From Fictibacillus terranigra (GTDB lineage: Bacteria; Bacillota; Bacilli; Bacillales; Fictibacillaceae), in contig NZ_JAUHLN010000002.1 of assembly GCF_030412265.1 (NCBI RefSeq), positions 124,001 to 188,000 on the forward strand: a stretch of DNA of 64,000 nucleotides, in the 5' to 3' direction. This document shows, piece after piece, positions 35,436-44,209 of this stretch; position 1 is the first letter of the stretch; the number at the start of each line of letters is the position of its first letter. Both the position numbers and the translations under genes were made by a program. The notes beneath the pieces are model-generated. The model was not told the DNA's origin. It saw nothing but the letters and a program-made list of their open reading frames with translations, and ran no database searches.

Positions 35436-35738
35436 ATGCCAAGCAAAATTGTTAGGTTCTCCCTTATAAAAGAAAATATATCATTTACTGAAAAACAAAA
35501 AGATGATATCAAGTCAGTGATCCAAACCTATAACTGGGATAATTTTAAGGATTTAATCTCTGTTGAGTTTTATGATATAGGAAACGATTATTTTGAGATT
35601 AAAGTTCAGGACACTGGACACGCTTGGTTTAGTAATTTCTCTCAAGTAGTTTGCAATAAAGCAATACTCGTAGGATTACGAGTAATAAAGCATGATAATT
35701 ATAGGCTATTTGATGCAAAAGAACAGGTAATAAAATAA
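35436..35738 (+). CDS. Hypothetical protein (100 aa)
   Basis: A 100-aa soluble protein (MPSKIVRFSLIKENISFTEKQKDD...) with alternating strands and helices and one conspicuous motif TGHAWFSNFSQ. AAAGGAG precedes the ATG. No family recognised. A strong terminator lies 18 bases after the stop. Confidence 0.65.
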   Translation: MPSKIVRFSLIKENISFTEKQKDDIKSVIQTYNWDNFKDLISVEFYDIGNDYFEIKVQDTGHAWFSNFSQVVCNKAILVGLRVIKHDNYRLFDAKEQVIK

Positions 35739-35755
35739 ATTAAAAACCAGTAAGT

Positions 35756-35784
35756 AGACGAACTCATCAGTTCGTCTTTTTTGT
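35756..35784 (+). terminator. Rho-independent terminator
   Basis: AGACGAACT (35756-35764), loop CATC, AGTTCGTCT (35769-35777), TTTTT. Confidence 0.9.
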
Positions 35785-35860
35785 TTCTAATTTAACTAAC
35801 GGCGTTCGTTAGTAGAATAAGGTAATTGGTAATAAAAGAAATGATCCTAAAGCATGCAAC

Positions 35861-36298
35861 CTATTTGGATTTTTGCCAATGTTGTTTAATAAGATTAATT
35901 AGCTTCGTTATTTCTTCTTTGGAATGAATTTTTATATCTGGTTGAGGATCCATAGAATTTCCTATATCAAATTGATTGGTTGCAAGAATTTCTCTAGATA
36001 AATGTGAAAATATTACAATATGTATGTGATCATGTTTTCGCCGAGGTGCAGCACTTAACAATCTTCTCCTTTTTTTAGCGTTGTAGTAATAAACCATTAC
36101 ACCGTACTCTCTCCCCTTATCTGGTACAGGACTTTCACCAATTAGCTCAACCAATCCAGCACTAGATAATTCATACTCCAAACTCTCCATTAAAACTTCT
36201 GAATTACTTGTAGCTTGGTAGATTTTTTTTGTTTGAGAATCATTCCATGTGGTGTTATAAATCAACGATTTTCCACGCCCTTTATTAGTTAATCTCAA
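35861..36298 (-). CDS. Hypothetical protein (up to 145 aa)
   Basis: A minus-strand frame with a coherent sequence (contains PRRKHDHIHIVIFSHLSRE). The only start codons near the 5' end are weak (TTG at 36298) and no ribosome binding site is evident; an in-frame stop precedes it. It may be the C-terminal part of a longer lost gene. No domain recognised; the HDHIHIVIF strand is the most distinctive feature. Confidence 0.45.
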   Translation of the reverse strand: MRLTNKGRGKSLIYNTTWNDSQTKKIYQATSNSEVLMESLEYELSSAGLVELIGESPVPDKGREYGVMVYYYNAKKRRRLLSAAPRRKHDHIHIVIFSHLSREILATNQFDIGNSMDPQPDIKIHSKEEITKLINLIKQHWQKSK

Positions 36299-36840
36299 TA
36301 TTTTATGGTAGCTTTCCTAATCATCCAATTGTAAAAAGAACCATCATACCAACGCTTCCTAACGTTTTGTTTTTAAACTTTCTTGCTTCATCGATACAGC
36401 TTCTATATCTGTTGTAAAATAATATGTCACCCCATTATGAACTATATGGTTTGTCAAACCATATTCCATTGTTTATAGCCGACCAGTTATAGCGTAGTTG
36501 TTTTGTATTTGTTTTCAACCACCTTGCAGCAGCTTGGATACTGGGACATTCTTTTGCTAAATATTGTCCGTGGTATATTCACTGGAATTTCATTGCCGTT
36601 TTTAATTTTTGGTCTAATTCTCTCCATTTAATTGTCTCCTGTCTAAGAAATGACTTGAATTTTTTTGTTTTAACAGCTTCTACCTTAGTGGAGCACGGTA
36701 GCCAGCCTCTTCTGCTTCTTCTGTTGAACAAAACTATACTACAACGCGTGGTTTTACTGTAATAAGTGCTTTTTGGCACATGGTATATCCCATCCTCCCT
36801 AATCTACCAATAATAGTTAATTAAGGGAATCTTTTTTATT
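36299..36840 (-). pseudogene. Degenerate minus-strand coding remnant
   Basis: Frames on the minus strand give KTKKFKSFLRQETIKWRELDQ, then after a stop AKECPSIQAAARWLKTNTKQL and, frameshifted, HNGVTYYFTTDIEAV. The SIQAAARWL piece resembles NUMOD1-type DNA-binding modules of homing endonucleases. No intact gene or start is present. The call is tentative. Confidence 0.35.
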
Positions 36841-37110
36841 ATTTATGTATAGAAAATTTTCAATAAATGGGTTAGAATTACATTTGGATTTACATACACA
36901 TGAGAGGAAGAATGAATTGAATAAAACAAAGAGACAATTGGTTAGTTTTATTCCCTCTTATATAAACACCCTTCCGCTAACATACTACAATGGTTATCCC
37001 TCCCCGTTGACTGAATGTTCAGACTAGTCTTTTTATATTTCCTAACCCTTTTTCCTCTAGGCTCTTCTCGCAAAGTTTGTTCCTATAAAAGACATCTAGT
37101 TAGATGCCTT
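36841..37110. other. Intergenic, nothing recognised
   Basis: Only a short frame (36845-37027) without a ribosome binding site. A dispersed repeat copy starts at 37111. Confidence 0.35.
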
Positions 37111-37150
37111 TGTTCAACTAAAGCACCCCTTAGTTCAATGAGAAAATAGC

Positions 37151-37711
37151 TTATATTTCAATCTGTTTAATTACTTTGGCTGGATTGCCGCCCACTACAA
37201 CATTATCTGGTACATCCTTAGTAACGACCGCACCTGATGCAATTACAACATTGTCCCCTACTGTTACTCCTAGGTTAATTACTGCACTTCCGCCAATCCA
37301 TACATTATTTCCAAAGGTAATCGGTTTTGCGTATTCATTACCAGAATTGCGTTCAGTTGGGTTAATTGGATGTGTTGCAGTATAGATTTGTACACCAGGT
37401 GCAAGCATACAATTATCACCAAATCGCACTTCACAAATATCTAAGATGGTACAGTCGAAGTTTGCAAAAAAGTTTTCACCAACGTGTGTATTATAGCCAT
37501 AGTCAAAACGTATATTTGGTTCCATATATACATTTTCTCCAGTGGAACCGAGTAATTCCTTTAATAACTTTGAACGTTTTTCTACTTCAGTTTCTAATGT
37601 TTGATTATAAATTCTAACTTTTCGTCTCGCTTCCTCACGTTCCTTTAATAATAATGGGTCAGCAGGGTTGTACATTTCCCCAGCTAACATCTTCTCTTTT
37701 TCTGTTCTCAT
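37151..37711 (-). CDS. maa: Maltose/galactoside O-acetyltransferase
   Basis: A 186-aa hexapeptide-repeat enzyme that transfers acetyl from acetyl-CoA to sugars such as maltose or glucose. N-terminal Mac domain [21 protein letters not shown] is followed by left-handed beta-helix repeats (about 70-180) with catalytic His in [39 protein letters not shown], and the usual end [11 protein letters not shown]. Full-length. AAGGAG precedes the ATG. Confidence 0.92.
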   Translation of the reverse strand: MRTEKEKMLAGEMYNPADPLLLKEREEARRKVRIYNQTLETEVEKRSKLLKELLGSTGENVYMEPNIRFDYGYNTHVGENFFANFDCTILDICEVRFGDNCMLAPGVQIYTATHPINPTERNSGNEYAKPITFGNNVWIGGSAVINLGVTVGDNVVIASGAVVTKDVPDNVVVGGNPAKVIKQIEI

Positions 37712-37892
37712 AAATACTTCTCCTTACTAAATTTATATATTCAATTATATCAGTTAGCTTGTTGATGTAACCTGCCCTTTAGTTGCATAAGAATAGGAGC
37801 TGCTGATCAGCTCCTGGTAATGAAGTAAAGCACTCGTTAGTTTAAGTACGTTTTTTCACAAACATATATCATAGCACTTAGCACACCAAAAA

Positions 37893-38131
37893 TTATTTCT
37901 GTAACATTATAAAAATAGCACCAACAATTAGACCTACTCCTAAAAAAAATAAGAAAATTCTTCTTATAATAGTGGGGAAAATCTTATAAATAATCATTAT
38001 AAATAGTTCACCAAAATCCGTTGGTATGCCAGGACCGAATTGTTTAATATCCTTTTTTTACCGAAAATAGACATCAATATAGTGAATATTCCCAGTAATA
38101 TCATAAATAGCGAAAATAAGACTAACCCCAT
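37893..38131 (-). pseudogene. Small two-helix membrane protein, frameshifted in a poly-A run
   Basis: The minus strand gives MGLVLFSLFMILLGIFTILM in one frame and, after a run of seven A near 38065, KDIKQFGPGIPTDFGELFIM and LFFLGVGLIVGAIFIML in another. Restored, the protein has about 78 aa with one hydrophobic helix at each end. The single break in a homopolymer could be a sequencing slip. No family known to me. Confidence 0.45.
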
Positions 38132-38358
38132 TTTTCGTTCTCATTCCCCTTCAATAAAAATAAATACCTTCACTTGCCTAAAGTTTATAATAGCTTTACT
38201 TTATCATACGACCCTAGATTATTTGTACTTATTTATTGAACTAACCTACCAGTTAGTTGTACAAGAAAAGCTACAATTATTGCTAAAACAGCCTAAAAAA
38301 AGAGAGGATTCTAACTTCAAGTGCACAGCACGTTATCTGTAAAAACGGAGAAAAGGTA

Positions 38359-38580
38359 ATGAAGAAAATTAAGGGGATTATTGACCGCTTTGAAGGCGAG
38401 TATGCTGTCATCGAGATTGGCAATGAAACCGAAGATATTCTTAAATCATCACTTCGCAAACAGGCAAAGGTCGGTGACGTCATCTATTTTAAGGGTGATC
38501 AGATTGTCGTTGATAAAGAGGAAACAAAGAAATTGAGAAAAGAAATCGAAGACCTGATGGATGAGGTCTGGGATGATTAA
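38359..38580 (+). CDS. DUF3006-family small protein
   Basis: A 73-aa protein with the family pattern IKGIIDRFEGEYAVIEIGN, KVGDVIYF and KEETKKLRKEIEDLMDEVWDD. DUF3006 proteins are small beta-barrel-like proteins often encoded beside a ComEC-type metallo-beta-lactamase protein; none is present here. GGAGAAAAGG precedes the ATG. Function unknown. Confidence 0.8.
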   Translation: MKKIKGIIDRFEGEYAVIEIGNETEDILKSSLRKQAKVGDVIYFKGDQIVVDKEETKKLRKEIEDLMDEVWDD

Positions 38581-38613
38581 AAAAACAGCAGCTATGGCAG
38601 CTGTTTTTTTATT
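38581..38613 (+). terminator. Rho-independent terminator after the DUF3006 gene
   Basis: AAAAACAGC (38581-38589) pairs with GCTGTTTTT (38600-38608), with a T run. Confidence 0.8.
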
Positions 38614-38699
38614 TGCTTCTTCAACAAACGCAACCCGTTAGTTAAACAACAGAAGGTTTCTTAGTCAAGAACCGCTCCAATCATATTACGGGTATTAAA

Positions 38700-39200
38700 T
38701 TACATATCATAAGGTTCAAGCTTCAAAATAAATTCTTCAACATCCTTGCCTCTTGCGTTGGAAAAACCCTTATCTTCAGAGATGATTTTAAACCCGCATT
38801 TTTCCAATACCCTGATGGAGGCGAGGTTATCTTTAGCGGCACGTGCATAGAGCGGGCGTACCTTAATATGCTCCAGAAACTCTGACAACGCTTTAGTTGC
38901 AATACCTTGACCCCAATATTCCGTCCCAATCCAGTAGCTTACTTCGGGTTCGCCGAACTGTTCAAAGTTCGAAACGTGCCCAGTGACAATGCCATTGAAT
39001 AATATAGTCTTAATTGTGATGGTCTCGTCAGCGATAATTTTTGTCCAATGGTCAAAAAATGCATCCTTATCAGTGGGGTCTTTAGCTGTAAAGGCAGCCA
39101 TATAGTTCGCCGTTGAATCTAGTTGTTGTTCGAAAAAGATAGGAAGATCTTCCTCTGTGATATCTCGTAGATTCACTTCGCTTTTGCTAATGGATTCCAT
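38700..39200 (-). CDS. GNAT-family N-acetyltransferase (paralog of 17672-18148)
   Basis: About 166 aa, RimJ/RimL-type. It shares with the copy at 17.7 kb the stretches IFFEQQLDSTANYMAAF, SYWIGTEYWGQGIATKAL, RPLYARAAKDNLASIRVLE and KCGFK. The acetyl-CoA loop is in WGQGIATKAL. The ATG at 39200 is preferred (AAGGAG 12 bases upstream) over the GTG at 39209, which nearly touches it. Substrate unknown. Dispersed repeats flank it on both sides (38617 and 39266). Confidence 0.87.
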   Translation of the reverse strand: MESISKSEVNLRDITEEDLPIFFEQQLDSTANYMAAFTAKDPTDKDAFFDHWTKIIADETITIKTILFNGIVTGHVSNFEQFGEPEVSYWIGTEYWGQGIATKALSEFLEHIKVRPLYARAAKDNLASIRVLEKCGFKIISEDKGFSNARGKDVEEFILKLEPYDM

Positions 39201-39368
39201 ATAATTCACAAGCTCCTTAACATATTTTTGAGTATAAATTCTTCCAAGTTTAGAGAAATTTCTTCTTCAACTATCCTGCCCCTTTAGCTTAATAAGAAAT
39301 TCAACAAAAAAGTTGTTTATCTTCCTTGGATCAATACACCCATTAATATTTGAAGTGTTAAATAAATT

Positions 39369-39911
39369 TCAATGTGTTAATGAATGATAAATTGTATAGT
39401 CCACTTCACCAGAAATGTTTTTCAACCCATCTTTATACAACTCCATTGCCATTAAATTCTCCTTGGATGGCGGTAAGTTTTTCTTGGACGCATAAATACC
39501 GAACTCAGTTGATGTTTTAAATCCAAAGCGTCGATAATATCTAAAATCTCCTTCAACAATAATTCCTTTATATCCTCTTTCAGAAGCTAATTTAATACCT
39601 TCCTGCAACATAAACGTACCAACACCTTGTCGTTGCTTTTCAATTGCCACAGAGACGGGGGATAACATTAAAATTTCGTTTTCATATTTATTACTTATTG
39701 GAAGTTTTGAAAGTATAAAGTGTCCTATAATTTCCCTTTTCTCCTCAGCAACTAAATCTAATTGTGGGATGTAATATTGTTTTTCCCGAATCTCTCTTAC
39801 AAGAGATTTTTCAACTACACCATCTGAATAGCTCGTATTCTTGAATATTTCATAAACAAAATCTTCGATAAAACTATTTTCTTCTTGTTTAACAGCTCTA
39901 ATTATCATCAT
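39369..39911 (-). CDS. GNAT-family N-acetyltransferase (YhbS-like)
   Basis: A 180-aa protein with the GNAT core: MMIIRAVKQEENSFIEDFV, ILMLSPVSVAIEKQRQGVGTFML (acetyl-CoA loop RQGVG) and GYKGIIVEGDFRYYRRFGF, the last typical of the YhbS branch. The ATG at 39911 follows GGAGGGG by 6 bases; the longer frame from 39932 has none. Flanked by dispersed repeats. Substrate unknown. Confidence 0.85.
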   Translation of the reverse strand: MMIIRAVKQEENSFIEDFVYEIFKNTSYSDGVVEKSLVREIREKQYYIPQLDLVAEEKREIIGHFILSKLPISNKYENEILMLSPVSVAIEKQRQGVGTFMLQEGIKLASERGYKGIIVEGDFRYYRRFGFKTSTEFGIYASKKNLPPSKENLMAMELYKDGLKNISGEVDYTIYHSLTH

Positions 39912-40039
39912 AATAGCCCCTCCATTACCCAAGAAAGTTCAACCTCATTTACTAAATTCTTTAACTAATCTGCCCTTTAAAGACAGCTCCGTTTTCTTCA
40001 ACTAACGAACCCGTTACTTTAAGTACATCTTTTCACAAA

Positions 40040-40513
40040 CTACTCCCAAATTTCATCTAATTTATTCGAGTAGAAATAACCTGAAATTTCATCGTCTGTT
40101 GTTGTATCTGTTAAGCATTTTAATAATAACTCCATCGCTTTACTATGTTCGTTCAAATTATATAAGGGCATCGAATAGAAGATTTGAATTGCTTTATTGT
40201 TTGGAAATGATTCAATTCCCTTTAGAAATGTACTTTTGGACTTTTCATATTCTCCTAATGTTCTATATGTACTCCCTAATCCCAATAAGGCTCCCTCCAG
40301 GTTCTTTGAAGACAACCCTAATTTAATTGCATTTTCGTAAAAGGGGACTGCTTTCGATTCTTCCCCTAATAAATCAAAACTCCATGCACATTGATAGTTT
40401 ATCGATGCATCATCAGGAAACTCCTGTACCAGTTTCATAAGTAATTTGTTGGATTCTTTATGGTTTCCACCTTTCCGTAATTCAATTGCTTTGTATAGCT
40501 CTTTTTCCATCAT
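40040..40513 (-). CDS. Tetratricopeptide-repeat protein
   Basis: About 157 aa with three to four TPR-like units (for example YKAIELRKGGNHKESNKLLMK, INYQCAWSFDLLGEESKAV, GLGSTYRTLGEYEKSKS). Such proteins are scaffolds for protein contacts. The first hairpin LRKGGNHKESNKLL is common in Bacillus TPR proteins of unknown role. ATG 40513 follows AGGGG. No partner gene is evident. Confidence 0.8.
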   Translation of the reverse strand: MMEKELYKAIELRKGGNHKESNKLLMKLVQEFPDDASINYQCAWSFDLLGEESKAVPFYENAIKLGLSSKNLEGALLGLGSTYRTLGEYEKSKSTFLKGIESFPNNKAIQIFYSMPLYNLNEHSKAMELLLKCLTDTTTDDEISGYFYSNKLDEIWE

Positions 40514-40555
40514 CTTCAACCCCTATACTTTATCTGTTTATACCACTAAACTGTT

Positions 40556-40738
40556 TTACGTTAGTTTAAGAAAAAGTGCCACCTCCAGCCTTGAAAACTT
40601 AAATCTGTCGAAAGCCTTCTTTTTTCTGTCATATAACTTGTTCCATGTTTCCTCTGTTGGGTATTCCGCATAATCCAAATAATGTGAGCCATAGCCATTC
40701 CTCCAATTACAACATATTTCCATTATAAAATACTTCAT
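40556..40738 (-). CDS. Possible small hypothetical protein
   Basis: A 60-aa frame (contains GYGSHYLDYAEYPTEETWNKLYDRK) ending inside a dispersed repeat. It has no ribosome binding site and may be a fragment. Confidence 0.25.
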   Translation of the reverse strand: MKYFIMEICCNWRNGYGSHYLDYAEYPTEETWNKLYDRKKKAFDRFKFSRLEVALFLKLT

Positions 40739-40958
40739 CTTGGCAACGTATTTAAAAATAAATCCTTGTAAACAATGGTTTATTTCAAGAATAACAGAAC
40801 CTCGAGTGTCCCTTTATCTATACCACTAGTCCTTTTAATTTTATCGATCGTTAATGGAATTCAACCAAATTTAACAATTCCCTCTTCGCCTAACCTTTCG
40901 TTAATTATGGCAGGAGATAGCAGCCTAAATTAATCTCCTTAAATTTACCAGTTCAACA

Positions 40959-40999
40959 AGAACGTATATTCGCATATAATAAAGAGAAACGTACGTTCG
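40959..40999 (+). promoter_or_regulatory. Two LexA (SOS) boxes
   Basis: AGAACGTATATTCG (40959-40972) and GAAACGTACGTTCG (40986-40999). Each matches CGAAC-N4-GTTCG in 8-9 of 10 defined positions. They lie 15-55 bases before the polymerase ATG. Repression by LexA and induction by DNA damage are expected. Confidence 0.8.
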
Positions 41000-41013
41000 G
41001 GAGGGTGTTAATC

Positions 41014-42268
41014 ATGGATTTCAAAAGAGAAAGCATATTATGTATTGATTTAAAGAGCTTTTATGCTTCATGTTCGTGTATAAAAAGAGGCTTAGATCCG
41101 TTAACCACCTACTTAGTTGTTGTTGGAGCTACCGATCGCCAAGGGAGTGTCGTTTTAGCGTCAACCCCCCTTTATGAAAAAAAAATATCGTATCAAAACA
41201 GGAAGCCGCTTGTTTGAGATACCCAAACATAAAGAGATCCACATCGTAAATGCGGAAATGAAGTATTACCTTGATATGTCTATGGAAGTAACCAAAATTC
41301 TCCATCGTTATGCAGCTAGAGAAGATATACACGTTTATTCCATTGATGAAGCCTTCATACGAGTAAATCCTGTTGAACGTATTTTTGGTGACAAATGGTC
41401 AATCGCAAGAAGGATAAAAAAGGAGATATTTGAAGAGTTAGGACTCACAGTAGCGATCGGAATCGGTGAGAACATGTTGCTCAGTAAACTATGTTTGGAC
41501 CTCGATGCTAAAAAAACAACAGAAGGGATCGCCGAGTGGACATATGAATCAGTCCCTCAAAAATTATGGCCTGTTACCCCACTGTCTGAAATGTGGGGTA
41601 TCGGTTCAAGACTACAAAATACATTAAACCGAATGGGTATCGTTAAAGTGGGTGACTTAGCCCACTACCCCTTAGAACTATTGGAAAAGAAGTTTGGAAT
41701 CATGGGAAACCAGCTTTATTATCACGCTCACGGTATCGACCATAGTGATCTTGGTGCACCTATTATACTGGGCCAAATCAGTTTTGGAAAAAGCCAAATT
41801 CTATTGAGGGACTACACAGACAAAGAAGAAGTAAAGCATGTGATCTTAGAAATCTGCGAAGAAGTGGCCAGGCGAACAAGGTCTGCACACAAAGCGGGAA
41901 GAACGATTAGTTTAGGTATCGGTTACTCCAAAGATTCCTTCGGCGGCGGATTCCATTGAGCAAAAACAATCGATCATCCGACCAATATCACGATGGATGT
42001 CTATAAGGTTTGTCTTGAATTGTTTGAGAAGTTTTATAATGGCGACGTGGTGAGAAGTATAGATGTTAGGATTTCTAATGTTGTGGATGATTCCGAAATA
42101 CAGTTATCGTTGTTTGATTTAGATAATCCTAAAAGAAATCGACTAGGTTATACGATGGATGAAATAAGAAGAAAACATGGTCCTGCATCTTTATTAAGAG
42201 CCGTCTCGTACACTCATGCAGGTACAGCTCTCCATAGAAGTAAGTTAATAGGTGGCCATAAAGGATAA
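41014..42268 (+). pseudogene. uvrX: Y-family translesion DNA polymerase (UvrX/YqjW-like), broken
   Basis: The protein can be restored from three pieces. ILCIDLKSFYASCSCIKRGLDP holds the first catalytic Asp. After a frameshift near 41170 (in a C6/T3 run) come KKKYRIKTGSRLFEIP, YSIDEAFI with the DE catalytic pair, and the thumb/little-finger region (WGIGSRLQNTLNRMG). An in-frame TGA at 41957 (FH*AKTIDHPTN, plausibly CGA before mutation) interrupts the last third, which ends with LRAVSYTHAGTALHRSKLIGGHKG. Intact members are about 410-420 aa; the restored length agrees. ATG 41014 follows GGGAGGG. SOS boxes remain intact upstream. Confidence 0.88.
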
Positions 42269-42296
42269 AGAGCTTGGTGTTCGCCAAGCTCTTTTG
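42268..42296 (+). terminator. Rho-independent terminator after the polymerase
   Basis: AAGAGCTTGG (42268-42277), 6-base loop, CCAAGCTCTTTT (42284-42295). Confidence 0.85.
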
Positions 42297-42345
42297 ACCC
42301 TTTTATTGAAAAAGTTTCGGGATTTTATGTTTTTAATTTCTTACC

Positions 42346-42795
42346 TTACCTCACTTTGATAAAGAAAACGTGACTCGCACTACCTTGTTTCCAGATACCG
42401 TGTGTATTAACCGCATAGACACCCTGATCACGAGGTGCTAAAAAGACACCACCCGCCATCGGCAACGCTTCTTCTGGTTCCGATTTATTTTTTGTCCAAA
42501 GAGTTACACTCTTTGATTCTTTAATTGGTTTTCGATTATAGGTAATCCTGATTTCTTCCTTAGGTTTTACATGTATAATTTTTTTATCACTCATCATAAA
42601 AGGTTCAACCATATCAACACATTCACCGCTCAAAAATCCGTCCCAACAATAACTTCCTTGTTTGACTGGAATATTGATACTTCCTTCTGCTATCACTTTT
42701 GGCATTGGTGGCTTAGCGTTCTTATAGTTGTATACAAAAAAACTTGATAATAGCAAAAGAGCAATAATAAGGACAGGTAACCATTTTCCTTTCAT
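42346..42795 (-). CDS. Membrane-anchored hypothetical protein (149 aa)
   Basis: One N-terminal membrane helix (about 5-24, LPVLIIALLLLSSFFVY) followed by an extracytoplasmic domain with two cysteines (YCWDGFLSGECVDM) that could form a disulfide. A beta-rich C-terminal part ends ASHVFFIKVR. It resembles other Bacillus exported proteins with a CW/C pair but I recognise no named family. AAGGGGGA precedes the ATG. Confidence 0.65.
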   Translation of the reverse strand: MKGKWLPVLIIALLLLSSFFVYNYKNAKPPMPKVIAEGSINIPVKQGSYCWDGFLSGECVDMVEPFMMSDKKIIHVKPKEEIRITYNRKPIKESKSVTLWTKNKSEPEEALPMAGGVFLAPRDQGVYAVNTHGIWKQGSASHVFFIKVR

Positions 42796-42968
42796 GTAAA
42801 TCCCCCTTCTTTTTTACATTTTATCCCTATGTATAGTTAGTCGTTAAAATTAGTTATTAGTTTCACTATGTCTTTTCCAACGATCAAGCTCGTTAATTGA
42901 ATAAAATGCAGGCAGGTGTTCAATGATTTTTTATGGAATATTTATACAAATACTTTTAGGAGGTAAAG

Positions 42969-43232
42969 ATGAAATATTTCGTTCTGTATACGCTTGAGGA
43001 CAATTATATCCATGAATCATATCTTAAAGGTAAGTCATACAAATATGTATTTGAAAAGATACAACATTATTCGAACGGTATACTTTCAACTGATAAAGAG
43101 ACATTAATCACTAGTAACATAAGTCATGGATATCTTCGGGAAGTGGATAACGAATATCCTGCTTTAACGAATCGTGACTACTTTTATATAGATGAAGCGA
43201 ACAGTTTTTCATCATTAGATATTTCACATTAA
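42969..43232 (+). CDS. Hypothetical protein (87 aa)
   Basis: An acidic 87-aa protein (MKYFVLYTLEDNYIHESYLKG...) with AGGAGG 6 bases upstream and its own terminator 7 bases downstream, so it is a complete single-gene unit. No domain recognised. Confidence 0.6.
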   Translation: MKYFVLYTLEDNYIHESYLKGKSYKYVFEKIQHYSNGILSTDKETLITSNISHGYLREVDNEYPALTNRDYFYIDEANSFSSLDISH

Positions 43233-43238
43233 TAAAGT

Positions 43239-43270
43239 AAAAAAGCCAGCAGGCAGCTGGCTTTTTTCTT
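43239..43270 (+). terminator. Rho-independent terminator
   Basis: AAAAAAGCCAGC (43239-43250), loop AGGCA, GCTGGCTTTTTT (43256-43267). Confidence 0.9.
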
Positions 43271-43322
43271 TTGTGTAACTGGAGTATGTGGGATTTTATA
43301 AATGGAAGGATTAATTCTTTGC

Positions 43323-43553
43323 TCATGCCAAATCTCGTTTCATGCATTTACCACAGTCTTTAAATGAAAAACCTTTATACTCAGAATCATAAGAGCTTAT
43401 CGCTTCTTCTTTAGAGGTAAATTTAATCCATCCACCATCCTCAAGTAAGTGATCAATACCTTTCCTTTTAGTTCCTTCTAAAAGAATAGTATGACAATTT
43501 AAAAAATGCAGAGTACAAGACTTAGTTGGTTTATCGATATTCAATAAATACAT
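43323..43553 (-). CDS. Hypothetical protein with C-terminal CxxC (76 aa)
   Basis: A 76-aa protein; the middle (DGGWIKFTSKEEAISSY) and the final DCGKCMKRD suggest a small zinc-binding domain with an early Cys pair (CTLHFLNC). AAGGTGGAGA precedes the ATG. It starts 13 bases after the next gene ends, so the three minus-strand genes at 43323-44098 likely form one unit. Confidence 0.55.
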   Translation of the reverse strand: MYLLNIDKPTKSCTLHFLNCHTILLEGTKRKGIDHLLEDGGWIKFTSKEEAISSYDSEYKGFSFKDCGKCMKRDLA

Positions 43554-43566
43554 AATATCTCCACCT

Positions 43567-43905
43567 TTATTTCAAATATTTCTCTTTTGACCTAATGACT
43601 CTTGCAGGATTAGAAATAAAGCTATTGTCAGACCTTGGAATCTTACCGTAATATTTCTCATCCTTCTTTGCAAAATCCTCTTTTGACCCTACACCTGCCG
43701 TTAAATCATCAAAGTATGATAAATGCTCGTCAACGGACTGAATGGTTCTTGATTGTAAAATCTGATTAGCACTATATAGTTTTTCAGCATATATTCTTGT
43801 AACCTTTTTTACTTGTTTTTTATCTTTTCCTCTAATATCGTCTCTGTATCTATCAAGGATTATAGAAAAAATCTCATTTTCAGTTTCCGTCCATTGTTTT
43901 CTCAT
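43567..43905 (-). CDS. Hypothetical protein (112 aa)
   Basis: A basic, helical 112-aa protein (MRKQWTETENEIFSIILDRYRDDI...). AGGAGTGC precedes the ATG. It sits in the middle of a three-gene minus-strand unit. No family recognised. Confidence 0.55.
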   Translation of the reverse strand: MRKQWTETENEIFSIILDRYRDDIRGKDKKQVKKVTRIYAEKLYSANQILQSRTIQSVDEHLSYFDDLTAGVGSKEDFAKKDEKYYGKIPRSDNSFISNPARVIRSKEKYLK

Positions 43906-43918
43906 AATATTTGCACTC

Positions 43919-44098
43919 CTAAATAATTAGTGATGGTATGGACGTTTTTACCTTTCCAATGAAAAAAGGTATATGCGATGAAATGTGTTCTCCTCCTGGG
44001 ACAAACACCCAGTGGAGATCTTGTGAAGCAGGTGGAGAAAATGCTTTCCATTCTTCAATGGAGTTAATGCTTTTTCCAGACAAACTTTTAATTAACAT
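43919..44098 (-). CDS. Short hypothetical protein, possibly a truncated DUF6946-like gene
   Basis: AAAGGAGGG precedes an ATG that opens 59 aa: MLIKSLSGKSINSIEEWKAF, then SPPASQDLHW. The W-x-A-F-xPP-x5-HW pattern resembles the N terminus of DUF6946-type proteins, which are normally much longer. After HW the expected continuation is lost. It may be a truncated gene. It precedes the two other hypothetical genes in the same direction. Confidence 0.45.
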   Translation of the reverse strand: MLIKSLSGKSINSIEEWKAFSPPASQDLHWVFVPGGEHISSHIPFFIGKVKTSIPSLII

Positions 44099-44209
44099 AC
44101 AAACCCTCCTTTATCCCAATAAGCAGAAATCCTTTTCTTTATTATCCATTATTTGTATTTAAATGAACACAAAAAGATTACAAGCGACTTCGCTTGTAAT
44201 CTTCTTATG

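Larger units (their letters stand above)
35311..40585. repeat. Cluster of dispersed ~30-bp palindromic repeats
   Basis: Short related sequences recur between genes only in this part of the window. They fit roughly TTCAACTAAC-N5-GTTAGTTGAATAAG. Copies start near 35315, 35791, 37111, 37761, 37829, 38236, 38617, 39266, 39964, 39996 and 40556. The best palindrome is AACTAAC-CTACCA-GTTAGTT near 38238. Many carry CTGCCC or ACCCG in the centre, and several are followed by AATAAGAAA or TTTAAGTAC. They sit mostly at gene ends and look like a miniature interspersed repeat family or bidirectional 3'-end signals. Confidence 0.65.
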
